Assembly: GCA_021852275.1 (NCBI GenBank)
Contig: JAJZNX010000097.1
Span: 1-40,386, forward strand
DNA length: 40,386 nucleotides
DNA from: Planctomycetota bacterium
Lineage (GTDB): Bacteria; Planctomycetota; Phycisphaerae; WQYP01
Direction of reading: 5' to 3'
Shown here one piece after another: positions 8,091 to 17,852 of the stretch (positions are counted from its first letter, which is position 1; each line of letters begins with the position of its first letter). The translations under genes and the position numbers were made by a program. The notes under the pieces are model-generated. The model was given only the letters and a program-made list of their open reading frames with translations. It did no database searches and was not told where the DNA came from.

Positions 8091-9527
8091 GTGACTGCTA
8101 AACTCTGCCAACTTTGCTTATGGCCGTTGCGGCCCAGCCGTTGGAGTATTTTGTCTGGCCTGGCGGTCGGGTTGCTTTTGCTATCCGGATGCCAAAGCCG
8201 GTTACCGCTTAAACCCGCCGGGCCTGATACCGCCTTCAATATGCGTTACCAGTTCGGCACGCCCTTGAGCGGTCCCCAGGCAATGCACCGTAAACTCGCC
8301 GCGGCACCAGATTTAATGGTGCACGTGCAATTTATTAAACTAAATCAGTGGCCGAAGGTGCATTTATCATCCCTGGCCAGCCAAAGCACAATTACCATTA
8401 ACAACGCGGCCAGCCGGCCGACGATGGCTTTTCCGGCCTTGAGCATCGGGGCGCAGTTTGCCAATGTCAACAGCGTTGCCACCTGGGCGGCGCTTTTGCA
8501 TTCCGCCGGAGTAACGGCGACCCCATGCGGCCAAGGTTCCGCCGCCCTATGGCCGGGCGTAGCGGTAGCCATGCGTTTAACCGATGCGCACGGACTGAAG
8601 GTGCATGGTAAAAATATGCACCAACTGCTGGCTTTGTGGGTATGGCAGCCGCTGGCCGCAAAGGCAATGGCACCTGTGATGGCAGGGCTGGCTTTTGAGA
8701 TCAAGCGTTTCCAGAATTTAAGTACGCATCCTGTAGTTTCCGGCCAGATGCAGGTGGTGCCGGAAAGACTATTCACCGCTACAACTACGTACGCAGCCAT
8801 TTTGCCTTTTCATTTTCTTTCCGGCAAGAGCCGCGTGCTGGCTATTCTGATCACCATCCGTCCATGGACTCATTCGCTGCAAAACCTGGCCATCGCCAGG
8901 CAAAGCCGCCGGGGTATCGCGGCAGCGCAACATGTGCATCCTGCGGTGCAACTGTTGAATCGGCCGGATTTGATGGTGGCACTTGGCCACCTGGGCAAGC
9001 CGGGAGTAACCCGTGCATCTCTGGTGTATCTGGCCGGGCAAACGAGGGCCAGGTTGACACAGGATGTAGCCGTGGCAGCGCAGTCGCCGGTGCTGCAGGC
9101 GCTGGCCAAAGCCGTTACCGCCAATACTGTTCATGCGCAATTCATGACGGTGGCGCAGTTGGGATGGGCCTTGGACAAAACCACCTACCTGTTACTGTAT
9201 CAGATGCAAAAAACAAAACCACTGGGACTGCGGCTTAGCGTTGCTCTGGGATTGCATCTTGGGGAGGCAGCCTGGCACGTTTCTTCACTGGATGAAATTG
9301 CCCGTAATCTGGAGTCGCGTCGGGCTTACCGCCTGCGCATTATCAAGGAAAATTTGATGTATCTGGAAGATTCCTCGCCCGGGGCCCGTTTAACCGCGTT
9401 CAACTGGCTCAACCGGCGGCATCTGGCACCGGCTGGTTATAACCCGCTGGCCGGCAATCGGGCACGTAATTCAGCCTTGAATAAGGCGGAAAACAATGCC
9501 GCTTATCTGCGGAGGTTACAACAATGA
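8091..9527 (+). CDS. Predicted lipoprotein of unknown function
   Basis: The 478-aa protein begins with a lipoprotein signal peptide: a basic start, hydrophobic LSGLAVGLLL, and lipobox LSG-C34. It should be exported and lipidated. The start is GTG 8091 with AAAGG 8 nt upstream. The mature part has no domain I can name. The C-terminal 'MYLEDSSPGARLTAFNWLNRRHLAPAGYNPL' resembles the single HEAT-like unit that ends many planctomycete envelope proteins. The stop overlaps the start of the giant AsmA-like gene by ATGA, and the GGAGG for that gene lies inside its last codons. That implies translational coupling and a shared envelope job. Confidence 0.8.
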   Translation: MTAKLCQLCLWPLRPSRWSILSGLAVGLLLLSGCQSRLPLKPAGPDTAFNMRYQFGTPLSGPQAMHRKLAAAPDLMVHVQFIKLNQWPKVHLSSLASQSTITINNAASRPTMAFPALSIGAQFANVNSVATWAALLHSAGVTATPCGQGSAALWPGVAVAMRLTDAHGLKVHGKNMHQLLALWVWQPLAAKAMAPVMAGLAFEIKRFQNLSTHPVVSGQMQVVPERLFTATTTYAAILPFHFLSGKSRVLAILITIRPWTHSLQNLAIARQSRRGIAAAQHVHPAVQLLNRPDLMVALGHLGKPGVTRASLVYLAGQTRARLTQDVAVAAQSPVLQALAKAVTANTVHAQFMTVAQLGWALDKTTYLLLYQMQKTKPLGLRLSVALGLHLGEAAWHVSSLDEIARNLESRRAYRLRIIKENLMYLEDSSPGARLTAFNWLNRRHLAPAGYNPLAGNRARNSALNKAENNAAYLRRLQQ

Positions 9528-12500
9528 CCGAGGTACCCGTACCGGCCAATCCATCGCCGAGAGTTCCAGCCAGCGGTCCGCGGCCCAACCGCTGGGCGGT
9601 TATACGCCGCCGCGCCGTGTGGACCATTTTCAGCATGGCTGGAATTTTGCTGGTGCTGCGCATCGCCCTGATTTTTATCTTTCCAGCGGTGCTGGAACAT
9701 GTGCTGGGTTATTACCATCTCACCGCGGGTTATCAGGAAATAAAACTCGATGTACTGGGGGGTGATGCGGAAATATGGGGCCTTACCATACGTCCGATAC
9801 AGGGCGGAGCGAAGGTTATGCATATTGAGTATTGCCACGGCAATATCTCCATTGTTAATTTGTTTCGCGGCCGGCTGTATATCCGCCGGGCTGTAGCCGA
9901 TGGTGCAGACCTGTTTGTGCGCCGCCAGGCCGATGGAAATTGTCCCCTGCTAAATGCCCTTCTTTCCTCCGCCCGGCAGCAGGCCAAAGCACCGGCGGTA
10001 CACCCCCCCACTGCTACTTCCATCAGTCTGGCGGCACCCTTGCACATGGAGGCGTTTCGCCTGGAACATCTGCGGGTGCATCTGATAGATCACAGCGTTA
10101 CGCCGGTGGTGCGCCTGGCCATTACCATGAACGTGCGCGTTTCGCATCTGGGACAGCGGCACGGGGCCACGCAGTTTCGACTGGATCTCTGGTCGGCGGC
10201 GGTGGTGGATGTGCTGCACATGAGTGGAACACTGACCACCCATGCCAACAGCTTGCTGGCGCAATGCCATATTCTTATGCGCGGATTACATCTGCAGCCT
10301 ACCAGCGGCTATCTGGCGGCCTTGAATTTCCGGCCCGGCAAGGCCGGCCTATCTTTGCGTGGCCAGAGCACCCTGGCGTTACGAGTCATCCCCTCTAAAA
10401 CCTCCGCACAAGCCCTTGCGGCCGTGTTTACTCTGCGACAGGTGCAACTCAATTCTGGTGGACGGCCGGCATTAGGCCTGGACAATCTGGTAGCCCGGGG
10501 ACAACTGGCCCAACATCTGGCGGATATCCGCGACCTGACCATTTCCGGCTTAACGATTCATGCCGGTCGTGGCCAAAATGGCCTGTTCCACTTTGCCGGG
10601 CTGGAAGTGCTGCGGCGTATCGCCACGGCCGGAGGCACGCTGGTAAACCCCGCCAAACCACGCGTGGCAAGCCGTCAGGCTGGCAAGTCCAAGCTCCGGC
10701 AGATTCCGCATGCAATGCCGGAGACTGCCAGCCACCCTTATCAATATGCGATTGACCGGCTCAATATACATGGTTTCAAGGTGGTTTTTGATGATCAGGG
10801 CATAACACCCAACACTCATCTAAAACTTAACCTCAACACCCTTGAGGCCGTGAGCACCGGCGGCCTTCCCGGCACCGCTGGCGAAACCTTGATGATTTCC
10901 GGCTCCGGGGCTTTGCCGGGCATTGCCGCAGCCGTCAACATTTCCGGCGATATGAAGCCGTTTGCCCGCACGCGAACCCTTAAGCTGCACCTGGCGGCCA
11001 CCGCGATCACCGCCGGTGCCCTGGCTCCTTACCTGTCTGCGGCAGGGCTTAAGAGCGAACTTAAATCCGCCAGTTTCAACGCCGATTTTTCGGCCACGGC
11101 CACCACCGCCCCGGACGGCACCACGGCTGCTTCTTTTCATCTGGATCATTTGACGTATCGGGATGGTACTAACACGCTATGCGATTTTAAGCGCATTGAT
11201 ATTGACCGGGCACGCATTAATGCCGCCACGGGCAGATGGGAAATTGGTTCCTGCACGATCATCGGTCCGGCCTTTGATTTTTCCCGGACGCCCTCCGGGG
11301 TGTACACGGTGCTGGGAATGCAGATTCTCGGTTCTGGCACCCGGCAGCCGGCGCTGCCGCCAGCGGTGAAAGCCCCAACGCCACCACATGGAGGCGGGAC
11401 CATGAATCCGCCGCCACGCCTGCAGATCAACCATTTCCAGTGGTCTGGAATACGTATAGGGTTTGATGACCACCACGCCCGGCCCGCCACCCGCATCGGC
11501 ATCAGCCACGCCGGCCTGATGCTCCATAACTTCATGCTGGACCTGGCCGCCGGAAGCCCTGCCCGCCACCCCGGCCTGTTCAAAGCCTGGCTGGATGCAC
11601 CCGGGCTGATCCATCTGAACGCCGCGGGCAGCATTGGCCCCGGCAAAAACAGCCTGATCACGTCCATGCAGGTGCATGGTACGAATATCAACCTGCGTCC
11701 CTTAACGCCGTATCTCAAGGGGCTGGGAATTCTGCCGCAATTAACGCAAGGCACGCTGGCCGGCTCACTGGGGGCGAAAGTGGCATTGCACGGCGGCCGA
11801 CTGACTGGATCCGTGCAGGTGTCTGATCTGGCGCTGCGCCAAGCCGGGCAGGAATTGGCGGCGGTGCAGAAGTTTCAGGTATCCAACATTGCTGCTGCAC
11901 GGCATGATCTGACCATCCAGCGGGTGCGAATTGTCAAGCCGTTTTTACAGGTTACCCGCCTGACCACTGGCAATTTAAGCTTGTGTGGCATCAATTTGTT
12001 GCCCGTACCTGCCACCGCCCCGGCTGTGGCCATAGCCAATGCCCCTGTTGCCCCCCCGCCCACAACGCCGTTACGTGCAGCCATTGGCGATATATTACTC
12101 TCTGATGCCATCGTGCGGTGGATCGATCTAAAACCCGCCCAACCGGTGAATGTACGACTCCATATCGCGGCGGTGGTTACCAATGCCATACTGGGGCATC
12201 GCCACCCCGCCATGGGCACTGTGCAGGCGACACTTTCGGCCAAGGGTGTGGCCGGGGCCATGAACCTGGGAGGAACATTTGCCGTGCCGGTAAGCGGGCT
12301 AAGCGCCCATCTGCATCTGCTGGCCACCCGCCTGCAGGCCCAGGTCATAAATACGTATCTGCCGTCCGGTATCACCTTTGCCCCCAAAGACCAGAGCATT
12401 GCCGCGTTACTTCATATCCATCTGCAGCGAAGCCAGGACGGTTCTATCCGGGGCCAGGCCGGTATCAGCAATCTTCAGGTTAGGGCCGCTCCAGGTACTG

Positions 12501-14848
12501 CAGCGGCGCAAACACTGCTGTTTGCACCAGACCTGATGGTCAATTTCACACGTATTAATCCGGCTCGTCACCGCCTGGCTGTCAATGCGCTTCAGGCCCA
12601 TATCCAAACCATTTACCTGGCCCGCCGTGGACATTTCTGGTCCGTGTGCGGTTTGCATATCGGAGGGAAAGTCCGCACCAGGCCGCTTGCCCATGTAGCG
12701 GCCACAACCCCACATGTATTTTCCATTCTTCCTGCACAATTGCCGCTGATAACGTTGCAGCACCTGCAATGGCGTATGGATCATGTGGTGGTGGCGGGGT
12801 TGCTGCCGCACCGGCAAGCCTTGCAGATCAGCAACCTGAAGCTGCACAATACCGCGCCCGTGCTCTGTCTGGGCGAAGCACCCGCCCGCCAGCCGGCAGT
12901 GGCCCTGCAACTCACCGGCACACTCGACGGAATTGCCCGGCACGTAGCATTGGCTTTTCGCCTCAAGCCCTTTGCCAACCATCCTCGCGCGGCGGTGAAC
13001 ATGGCCATCACAGGTCTGCGCGGCCCGGGTTTGGCAGAAGCGGTGCCGGCCCTGCCGCGGTACTTTGCAGTAAAGGCCTTAAGAACAGGAACCTTGACGG
13101 CCAGTGCGTCCATATCGCTGCGGCTGGATCGGCGATCGCCGTTGGATTTTAATCTGGCGCAGCCATTTTCAGCCTCGGCAATAATCTCCGGAATTGCATT
13201 TCGCGACACCCCGCATGGGCCGGTGATGGCGGGCATTGAGAACATCAGCGCCGATAAAATAACCGTTGACCCGGCGCATTTTTCCATAGCCGTACCCATG
13301 CTGAATATACGTAAGCTGACCTTGCGCATCACGCATGATGCCACCGGTTTGGGCGTGGCCGGGCTGCCGCTCAATATGCAAAAGACACCGCCCCTGGTGG
13401 CAAACCATGTGCTGGCTCCGCGTGTGCATCCAGCATTACAGCCGGCCGGCACGCGCCCGTGGCAGCTTCTGATTCAACGAACGGTCATCAGCGGGATAGA
13501 TGCCCGATATATTGACCAGACCTGCACACCGCCAGTTGAAATTCCGCTGAATGGCCTGGAAGCCCAGATTTTTAACCTGGGGACAACTCCGCTGACTGCG
13601 CATATTCCCCTGCGATATAATCTCATCGCTTATGCCGGCGCAGTTGGCAATCCGACCATGGGCGTAAAAGTTCCGTCGACGACAACAAAACCGGTGGCCG
13701 GGAAAAGTATCGGGAAAATCACCCCGCCGCCACATGTGGCAAAAGCCAAGCCACTTTTTGCCCAGTTTTCATCCAATGGGCAAGTGTATCTGTATCCGCA
13801 TCTGCAGGGCTGGGCCAGAGCGGCGCTCAACGGAATGTCCCTGGCGGAGCTTGCGCCGCTGGCAAAAAAATATGGCGTTACCCTTGGCGGGGGCACACTG
13901 GACAATTCCAGCGACATCCGGTTCCATGCCGATCATCGCATGAATTTGCATACCAAGCTGGTGTTTTCCAACCTGAACCTCTCGGAACCGCCGCACGGCG
14001 CTTTGGCCAGGCTGCTGCATCTTCCAACGCCGGTGAATGTCGCTATTGCCGCTATTGAAGCACCGGATGGCTCGATTACCCTGCCACTTTCCGTGCCGAT
14101 CAGCGCCGGCCATATTTCGCAATCCGCCATTACCGGCCAGCTCATCGGCGATCTGGTCCAGGTGGTGGCAGTAGGCATTGCCAGTTCACCGCTTAAAGTT
14201 GCAGGAGGTCTGGCGTCACTGTTTGCCTCCGGTAAGCTGCAGGCCGTCAAAAAGCCTCCGATAGTATTACACTTCGCACCCGGATCCCCCACCATCACCA
14301 GCCGGGATTGGCTGGCAATAGGAGCGTTGGCCAGACAGTTGCGGCATCACAGCTCGTTACAGGTGGTGGTGCGGCAGCAAATATCTACTGCGGACATTGC
14401 GGTGGCGGCGAGCCGTGCCAATCCTACCAAACGGCAGTGCCTTGAGCTTATCGCCGCGTTGGAGGCGCAAGCCAATCGCCTGATGAGCCAGCGCCGGCAG
14501 CAACTGGGCCAATTGCGCGGGGAACTGGCTATTCGTCTTTCCGACAGTGCGATTCATCAGGGCACCGGCCGGCTTGCCCGGCTGGATACCCGGCTGGCCC
14601 ATGCCCGGATGGCTATCAACTACCTGGCGGATATGCTTGCGCCGGGAGCCGGCCGCGAGGCCTCCCGCCGCACGCGGGGCATGATGATCACCATCGCCCG
14701 CCGCCGACTCTTTGAAATCAAGGCGGCCTTGCTGGCTGCGGGCTTCGCCCATCCAAACCGCCGCGTGCATATCGTGTTCCCCCAATACCTGCCCGCCAAA
14801 TCAGACCGTGGCGGGCCCGCTACCATCGCCCTGGTGCGCACCCGATAG
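9524..14848 (+). CDS. Giant AsmA-like / DUF748-domain envelope protein
   Basis: The 1774-aa protein has one N-terminal signal anchor (about 33-54, WTIFSMAGILLVLRIALIFIF). A very long region rich in beta strands follows, built from repeats of the 'LxIxHLxxxGIxIxFDDxHxxPATxIGI' and 'ISGxGxLPGIAAAVNISGDM' kind. Near the end, 'IVLHFAPGSPTITSRDWLAIGALARQLRHHSSLQVVV' matches the C-terminal pattern of DUF748, a branch of the AsmA/TamB/YhdP superfamily. A helical tail (about 1625-1720) follows. In Proteobacteria such proteins bridge inner and outer membrane and are implicated in lipid transport or assembly. By analogy this one should span the periplasm, but that is inference. GGAGG lies 8 nt upstream of the ATG. 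It overlaps the lipoprotein gene by 4 bp. Confidence 0.85.
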   Translation: MTEVPVPANPSPRVPASGPRPNRWAVIRRRAVWTIFSMAGILLVLRIALIFIFPAVLEHVLGYYHLTAGYQEIKLDVLGGDAEIWGLTIRPIQGGAKVMHIEYCHGNISIVNLFRGRLYIRRAVADGADLFVRRQADGNCPLLNALLSSARQQAKAPAVHPPTATSISLAAPLHMEAFRLEHLRVHLIDHSVTPVVRLAITMNVRVSHLGQRHGATQFRLDLWSAAVVDVLHMSGTLTTHANSLLAQCHILMRGLHLQPTSGYLAALNFRPGKAGLSLRGQSTLALRVIPSKTSAQALAAVFTLRQVQLNSGGRPALGLDNLVARGQLAQHLADIRDLTISGLTIHAGRGQNGLFHFAGLEVLRRIATAGGTLVNPAKPRVASRQAGKSKLRQIPHAMPETASHPYQYAIDRLNIHGFKVVFDDQGITPNTHLKLNLNTLEAVSTGGLPGTAGETLMISGSGALPGIAAAVNISGDMKPFARTRTLKLHLAATAITAGALAPYLSAAGLKSELKSASFNADFSATATTAPDGTTAASFHLDHLTYRDGTNTLCDFKRIDIDRARINAATGRWEIGSCTIIGPAFDFSRTPSGVYTVLGMQILGSGTRQPALPPAVKAPTPPHGGGTMNPPPRLQINHFQWSGIRIGFDDHHARPATRIGISHAGLMLHNFMLDLAAGSPARHPGLFKAWLDAPGLIHLNAAGSIGPGKNSLITSMQVHGTNINLRPLTPYLKGLGILPQLTQGTLAGSLGAKVALHGGRLTGSVQVSDLALRQAGQELAAVQKFQVSNIAAARHDLTIQRVRIVKPFLQVTRLTTGNLSLCGINLLPVPATAPAVAIANAPVAPPPTTPLRAAIGDILLSDAIVRWIDLKPAQPVNVRLHIAAVVTNAILGHRHPAMGTVQATLSAKGVAGAMNLGGTFAVPVSGLSAHLHLLATRLQAQVINTYLPSGITFAPKDQSIAALLHIHLQRSQDGSIRGQAGISNLQVRAAPGTAAAQTLLFAPDLMVNFTRINPARHRLAVNALQAHIQTIYLARRGHFWSVCGLHIGGKVRTRPLAHVAATTPHVFSILPAQLPLITLQHLQWRMDHVVVAGLLPHRQALQISNLKLHNTAPVLCLGEAPARQPAVALQLTGTLDGIARHVALAFRLKPFANHPRAAVNMAITGLRGPGLAEAVPALPRYFAVKALRTGTLTASASISLRLDRRSPLDFNLAQPFSASAIISGIAFRDTPHGPVMAGIENISADKITVDPAHFSIAVPMLNIRKLTLRITHDATGLGVAGLPLNMQKTPPLVANHVLAPRVHPALQPAGTRPWQLLIQRTVISGIDARYIDQTCTPPVEIPLNGLEAQIFNLGTTPLTAHIPLRYNLIAYAGAVGNPTMGVKVPSTTTKPVAGKSIGKITPPPHVAKAKPLFAQFSSNGQVYLYPHLQGWARAALNGMSLAELAPLAKKYGVTLGGGTLDNSSDIRFHADHRMNLHTKLVFSNLNLSEPPHGALARLLHLPTPVNVAIAAIEAPDGSITLPLSVPISAGHISQSAITGQLIGDLVQVVAVGIASSPLKVAGGLASLFASGKLQAVKKPPIVLHFAPGSPTITSRDWLAIGALARQLRHHSSLQVVVRQQISTADIAVAASRANPTKRQCLELIAALEAQANRLMSQRRQQLGQLRGELAIRLSDSAIHQGTGRLARLDTRLAHARMAINYLADMLAPGAGREASRRTRGMMITIARRRLFEIKAALLAAGFAHPNRRVHIVFPQYLPAKSDRGGPATIALVRTR

Positions 14849-14890
14849 GTCCGGCGGCCTGCTTTTGGGGGAATGGGCCGGTTGCCGGAT

Positions 14891-16897
14891 TCAGGGGTAA
14901 CAGCCATCCAGCACGATCATTGCGTGCCCCCGAATTTGCGGAATAGTTACATGCGTATAGCCGTTCTTATATGTATACTGTATTTTGGTTATTTCCGGAG
15001 CCAGGTAAACACCTGAAGGTCGACGCGAGGTTCGCAGTGCCATGGCCACATCCGTCAGAGGCACAATATCTTCGATGATATCCAACTGCGTCGTCCGGCG
15101 CTGGGCGCTATAGGCCAGCAGATGGACGATGGTTCGCATCGGCTGCTGTTGCCGGGTCAATGTGGCTTCCAGATAGCTCGGACCACCAACCGTAAGCAGA
15201 GGCCGCGGCAGAAGTTTCTGGAGCAGGCCCGCCACCAGTTCCCGGTACTGCAGGTTTCCATGGGCAGCATAACTGTTAAAAACAGGAAACGCGACGTAGG
15301 CCGTATGTGAGGTGGCCACAGCGGCGGCAAAACGCGACAGCACGGATCCCGGGGTCTGGGCATGAGACGAAAAATGCTGCCAGGTGCGGTCAAAATAAGG
15401 TTCCACCACCTGTGCTGCAACCTTACCCCGGCCTGCTGTCACCCGCACGCTGCGATCGTAAACGATATGATCCGTCTGTGCCAAAGCAGAGACAAATTTT
15501 TTGTCAGGCCTGAAATAAATGTTTTGAAACGGTGATGGGCCGCTGGCCGCTATACCCAATTCCGACAGCAGAACTTTGGTGCCCGCGGCGTTCAACCCGG
15601 CGTAGCCGCTGGCCAATATCTTTCCACCCGTATGCAGATAATGCTGCACTTTTTTTAATAACCTGGCATCTTCCAATGGTGCATCCGGCAGAATCAACAG
15701 ATCGTAGCGGTTGAAATCCGCTGTTTCATCGATCAGATCAAACTGGTGACGAAGCTGTGTGAGCATGCGCGTGGCACCCTCGGTGGAACGGCTGACGGGA
15801 TCGAGCACATTGATGGCCCCCGTGTTCACCTGAAAAAGTCCGATCTGTGATACGGGAGTCGCGCTTTGCAGCCATGGTTCACGCGCTTCCACCCGTCTAT
15901 AAGCCTTGGCGATGAGTTCGTAGGCTGCCGGATCCAGGCGGCCGCGCGGATGCAATTGATCACCAATAGAGCAGCGGGCACCGTGGGCAATCATCTGCGA
16001 GGTTTCGTATTCCAATGCGGCGTACGGTTTGAGACCTCCAAAATCTGCCCAGGATTTATGAAATCGAGCCGTCATCCCAAGGTAAGGCCTGGCAAAGTTG
16101 CGGGCAAAACGGACATTCATCGGAAAATACATGTAGCCCCAGCCACCCGTGGGCAGGGCTTCAATTTCTGCCTGCGTCTGGTATTGAACCTCCCGGGCCA
16201 AATTTGCAAATGGACGGGAATTAAAAAACACGCCCGCCGCCCCGGAGGCCGCCTTGACCTGATCGAAATAACGTTTCATGTAACGCAGCGATACCATTGT
16301 TGCATACCGGGCGCGATCCACTGCGCTTTGGGGGTTGATATTCTCCCGGACCATACCCGCCAACGCCCATGGTGAGACCGACGGTTGATCCCAGCACATA
16401 TCAAAAAACATACCGTCCACCGGGTGGAATAATTTGAGCACTTCCGCCGTCTGTTCATACAGGTAATCCTGATAGGGGCTGGACATATCCAGTATCTGCC
16501 AGCCCGCATCCAGCGGCTTGGCCCCCACATGCGATCCATCAGGATTTTTGGCGATCCATTCCGGATGAGTGTTGGCGGCGAATTCATCGCATTGCACACT
16601 CATATAAATGGGGGCCCGAATTCCTTCCCGGTGCAATGCCTCCACCTGACTCGAGAGAAGATCCAGATTTTTCTTAAGTCCCGGATGCCGCGCGGCATGA
16701 CCAGTATTGTAGTACAGATGGCCGTGGTGGCACTTGGCAAAAACCGTAACGGAGTTCACATGCGCCTGCTTCATGGTTTTAGCAAAAGTCTGCGGGTCAA
16801 AGTCTGTGCCCACATCCGGGATGGCCGGACCGGTATGAAAATCCAGATGGATTTGCCGATACGGCAGGGAAAATACCGTGTTATTGATTTTAGACAT
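14891..16897 (-). CDS. GHL6-type putative glycoside hydrolase with beta-galactosidase trimerisation-like domain
   Basis: The 668-aa cytoplasmic protein has no signal peptide. The N-terminal TIM-barrel half (about 12-340) opens 'YRQIHLDFHTGPAIPDVGTDF', carries 'TVFAKCHHGHLYY', and has acidic residues in 'DGMFFDMCWDQP' (D166) and 'AALEYETS' (E297), candidate catalytic positions. This matches the pattern of hypothetical glycoside hydrolase family 6 (GHL6). From about 350 it resembles the class-I-GATase-like trimerisation domain ('QIGLFQV', 'LLILPDAPLEDARLLKKVQHYLHTGGKILASGY'). A C-terminal beta domain follows. The start was moved to base 16897 (MSKINNTVF), where AAGGTG lies 8 nt upstream. Substrate is unknown; relatives act on fucosides or galactosides. 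Confidence 0.8.
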   Translation of the reverse strand: MSKINNTVFSLPYRQIHLDFHTGPAIPDVGTDFDPQTFAKTMKQAHVNSVTVFAKCHHGHLYYNTGHAARHPGLKKNLDLLSSQVEALHREGIRAPIYMSVQCDEFAANTHPEWIAKNPDGSHVGAKPLDAGWQILDMSSPYQDYLYEQTAEVLKLFHPVDGMFFDMCWDQPSVSPWALAGMVRENINPQSAVDRARYATMVSLRYMKRYFDQVKAASGAAGVFFNSRPFANLAREVQYQTQAEIEALPTGGWGYMYFPMNVRFARNFARPYLGMTARFHKSWADFGGLKPYAALEYETSQMIAHGARCSIGDQLHPRGRLDPAAYELIAKAYRRVEAREPWLQSATPVSQIGLFQVNTGAINVLDPVSRSTEGATRMLTQLRHQFDLIDETADFNRYDLLILPDAPLEDARLLKKVQHYLHTGGKILASGYAGLNAAGTKVLLSELGIAASGPSPFQNIYFRPDKKFVSALAQTDHIVYDRSVRVTAGRGKVAAQVVEPYFDRTWQHFSSHAQTPGSVLSRFAAAVATSHTAYVAFPVFNSYAAHGNLQYRELVAGLLQKLLPRPLLTVGGPSYLEATLTRQQQPMRTIVHLLAYSAQRRTTQLDIIEDIVPLTDVAMALRTSRRPSGVYLAPEITKIQYTYKNGYTHVTIPQIRGHAMIVLDGCYP

Positions 16898-17234
16898 CGA
16901 TAGAACACCTTGAATAAAATTCCGCGGAAAGTATGGTCTGGATGATCCGACCGCCGGGACCGCATCTGCCAATGTCACAGCAGGGCGACCACAAGCAGCA
17001 TCCAAGCCGCACCCATGACCTGGACCAGTGCGGGGCTGATGCGGGCGGCTATTTTCCTCCCAACAGAATGAAGTATTGTATCATTTAGCCATGGACTGTC
17101 TCCATACTTCGGGCTTGAATTGCGGTAGAGCATTGAGCCGCCGATATTTTTGAACCCCCGCTGATAATCCGGTATGCTACATGCGATTCTACCCGGGTTG
17201 AAGATGGAGCACACCCCGCTTTGTTGGAGCATTT
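16898..17234. other. Divergent intergenic region, 337 bp
   Basis: It holds the start region of the GHL6-like gene on one side and a good promoter for the 185-aa gene on the other. The 85-codon minus ORF at 16975-17232 crosses that promoter, has no ribosome site and no family, and is not called. Confidence 0.5.
17150..17178 (+). promoter_or_regulatory. Candidate sigma70-type promoter
   Basis: TTGAAC (17150-17155), 17 nt, then TATGCT (17173-17178), followed 56 bp later by the start of the 185-aa gene. It is among the closest matches to consensus in the core part of the window. Confidence 0.5.
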
Positions 17235-17792
17235 ATGCAGGTTGAGCAGACCGCCCGTTTACGTGCGTGTGCAGCAGCAACTCAGTTGGCCGACAAGGTG
17301 GCCCTGGCTTTGCGCCAGTGCATTGAGCTGTGCTGTCCAGCAGCTTTGGCGATCTGCGATGTAGAAAAACCGGATGAGCAGCAATGGCGGCTGCGCGTGT
17401 GCGTAAGTGATAAGTGGTCGCATGTGCATTTGCGGGTGGAGCAAGCCGAGACCGCCGACCCTGCCGCCATCCAAACCACGCTGGCCGCCAAGCTCAAAAG
17501 TTTCCTGGCAGTACAGCGACGCATTGCTTTTAAGATACGGCCGGGCACCTACCCCGGTGATTCGCTGACCAACCTGCGCTTAACCCTTAATACCATCCCT
17601 GGTATGGCCTCCAAAGGGCTTAAGCTGCAGACGGATGTCGAATTCATCCCATGCACGGCCGTGGTATCGGGTACGTGCTTCAAAATTAATGACTTTTTGC
17701 TGGAGGTTGAGGCCTCTGTGCGTGATGAAGTCGAAGCAGCCCTGGAACGCCAAGGCTTTGAAGTTGACAGTGTCAATCCCATCGGCATCTAA
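17235..17792 (+). CDS. Conserved-looking hypothetical protein
   Basis: The 185-aa soluble protein starts MQVEQTARL; TTGGAGC lies 6-7 nt upstream. It has no signal peptide or membrane segment. The first half is Cys- and Ala-rich ('RQCIELCCPAALAICDVEKPDEQQW'). The second half looks alpha/beta, with a charged terminal helix ('VEASVRDEVEAALERQGFEVDSV'). Codon use matches its neighbours and a good promoter precedes it, so I regard it as real. I do not recognise the family. Confidence 0.7.
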   Translation: MQVEQTARLRACAAATQLADKVALALRQCIELCCPAALAICDVEKPDEQQWRLRVCVSDKWSHVHLRVEQAETADPAAIQTTLAAKLKSFLAVQRRIAFKIRPGTYPGDSLTNLRLTLNTIPGMASKGLKLQTDVEFIPCTAVVSGTCFKINDFLLEVEASVRDEVEAALERQGFEVDSVNPIGI

Positions 17793-17852
17793 ATGGCCGA
17801 CACCGGAAATCCAGCCGAAAGGCCTTCGCCAGCCATGCACAGGGCATCCCGA

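Noticed and set aside
16975-17232. Minus-strand 85-aa ORF upstream of the GHL6-like gene
   Set aside because: Covers the promoter of the 185-aa gene; no ribosome site, no family.
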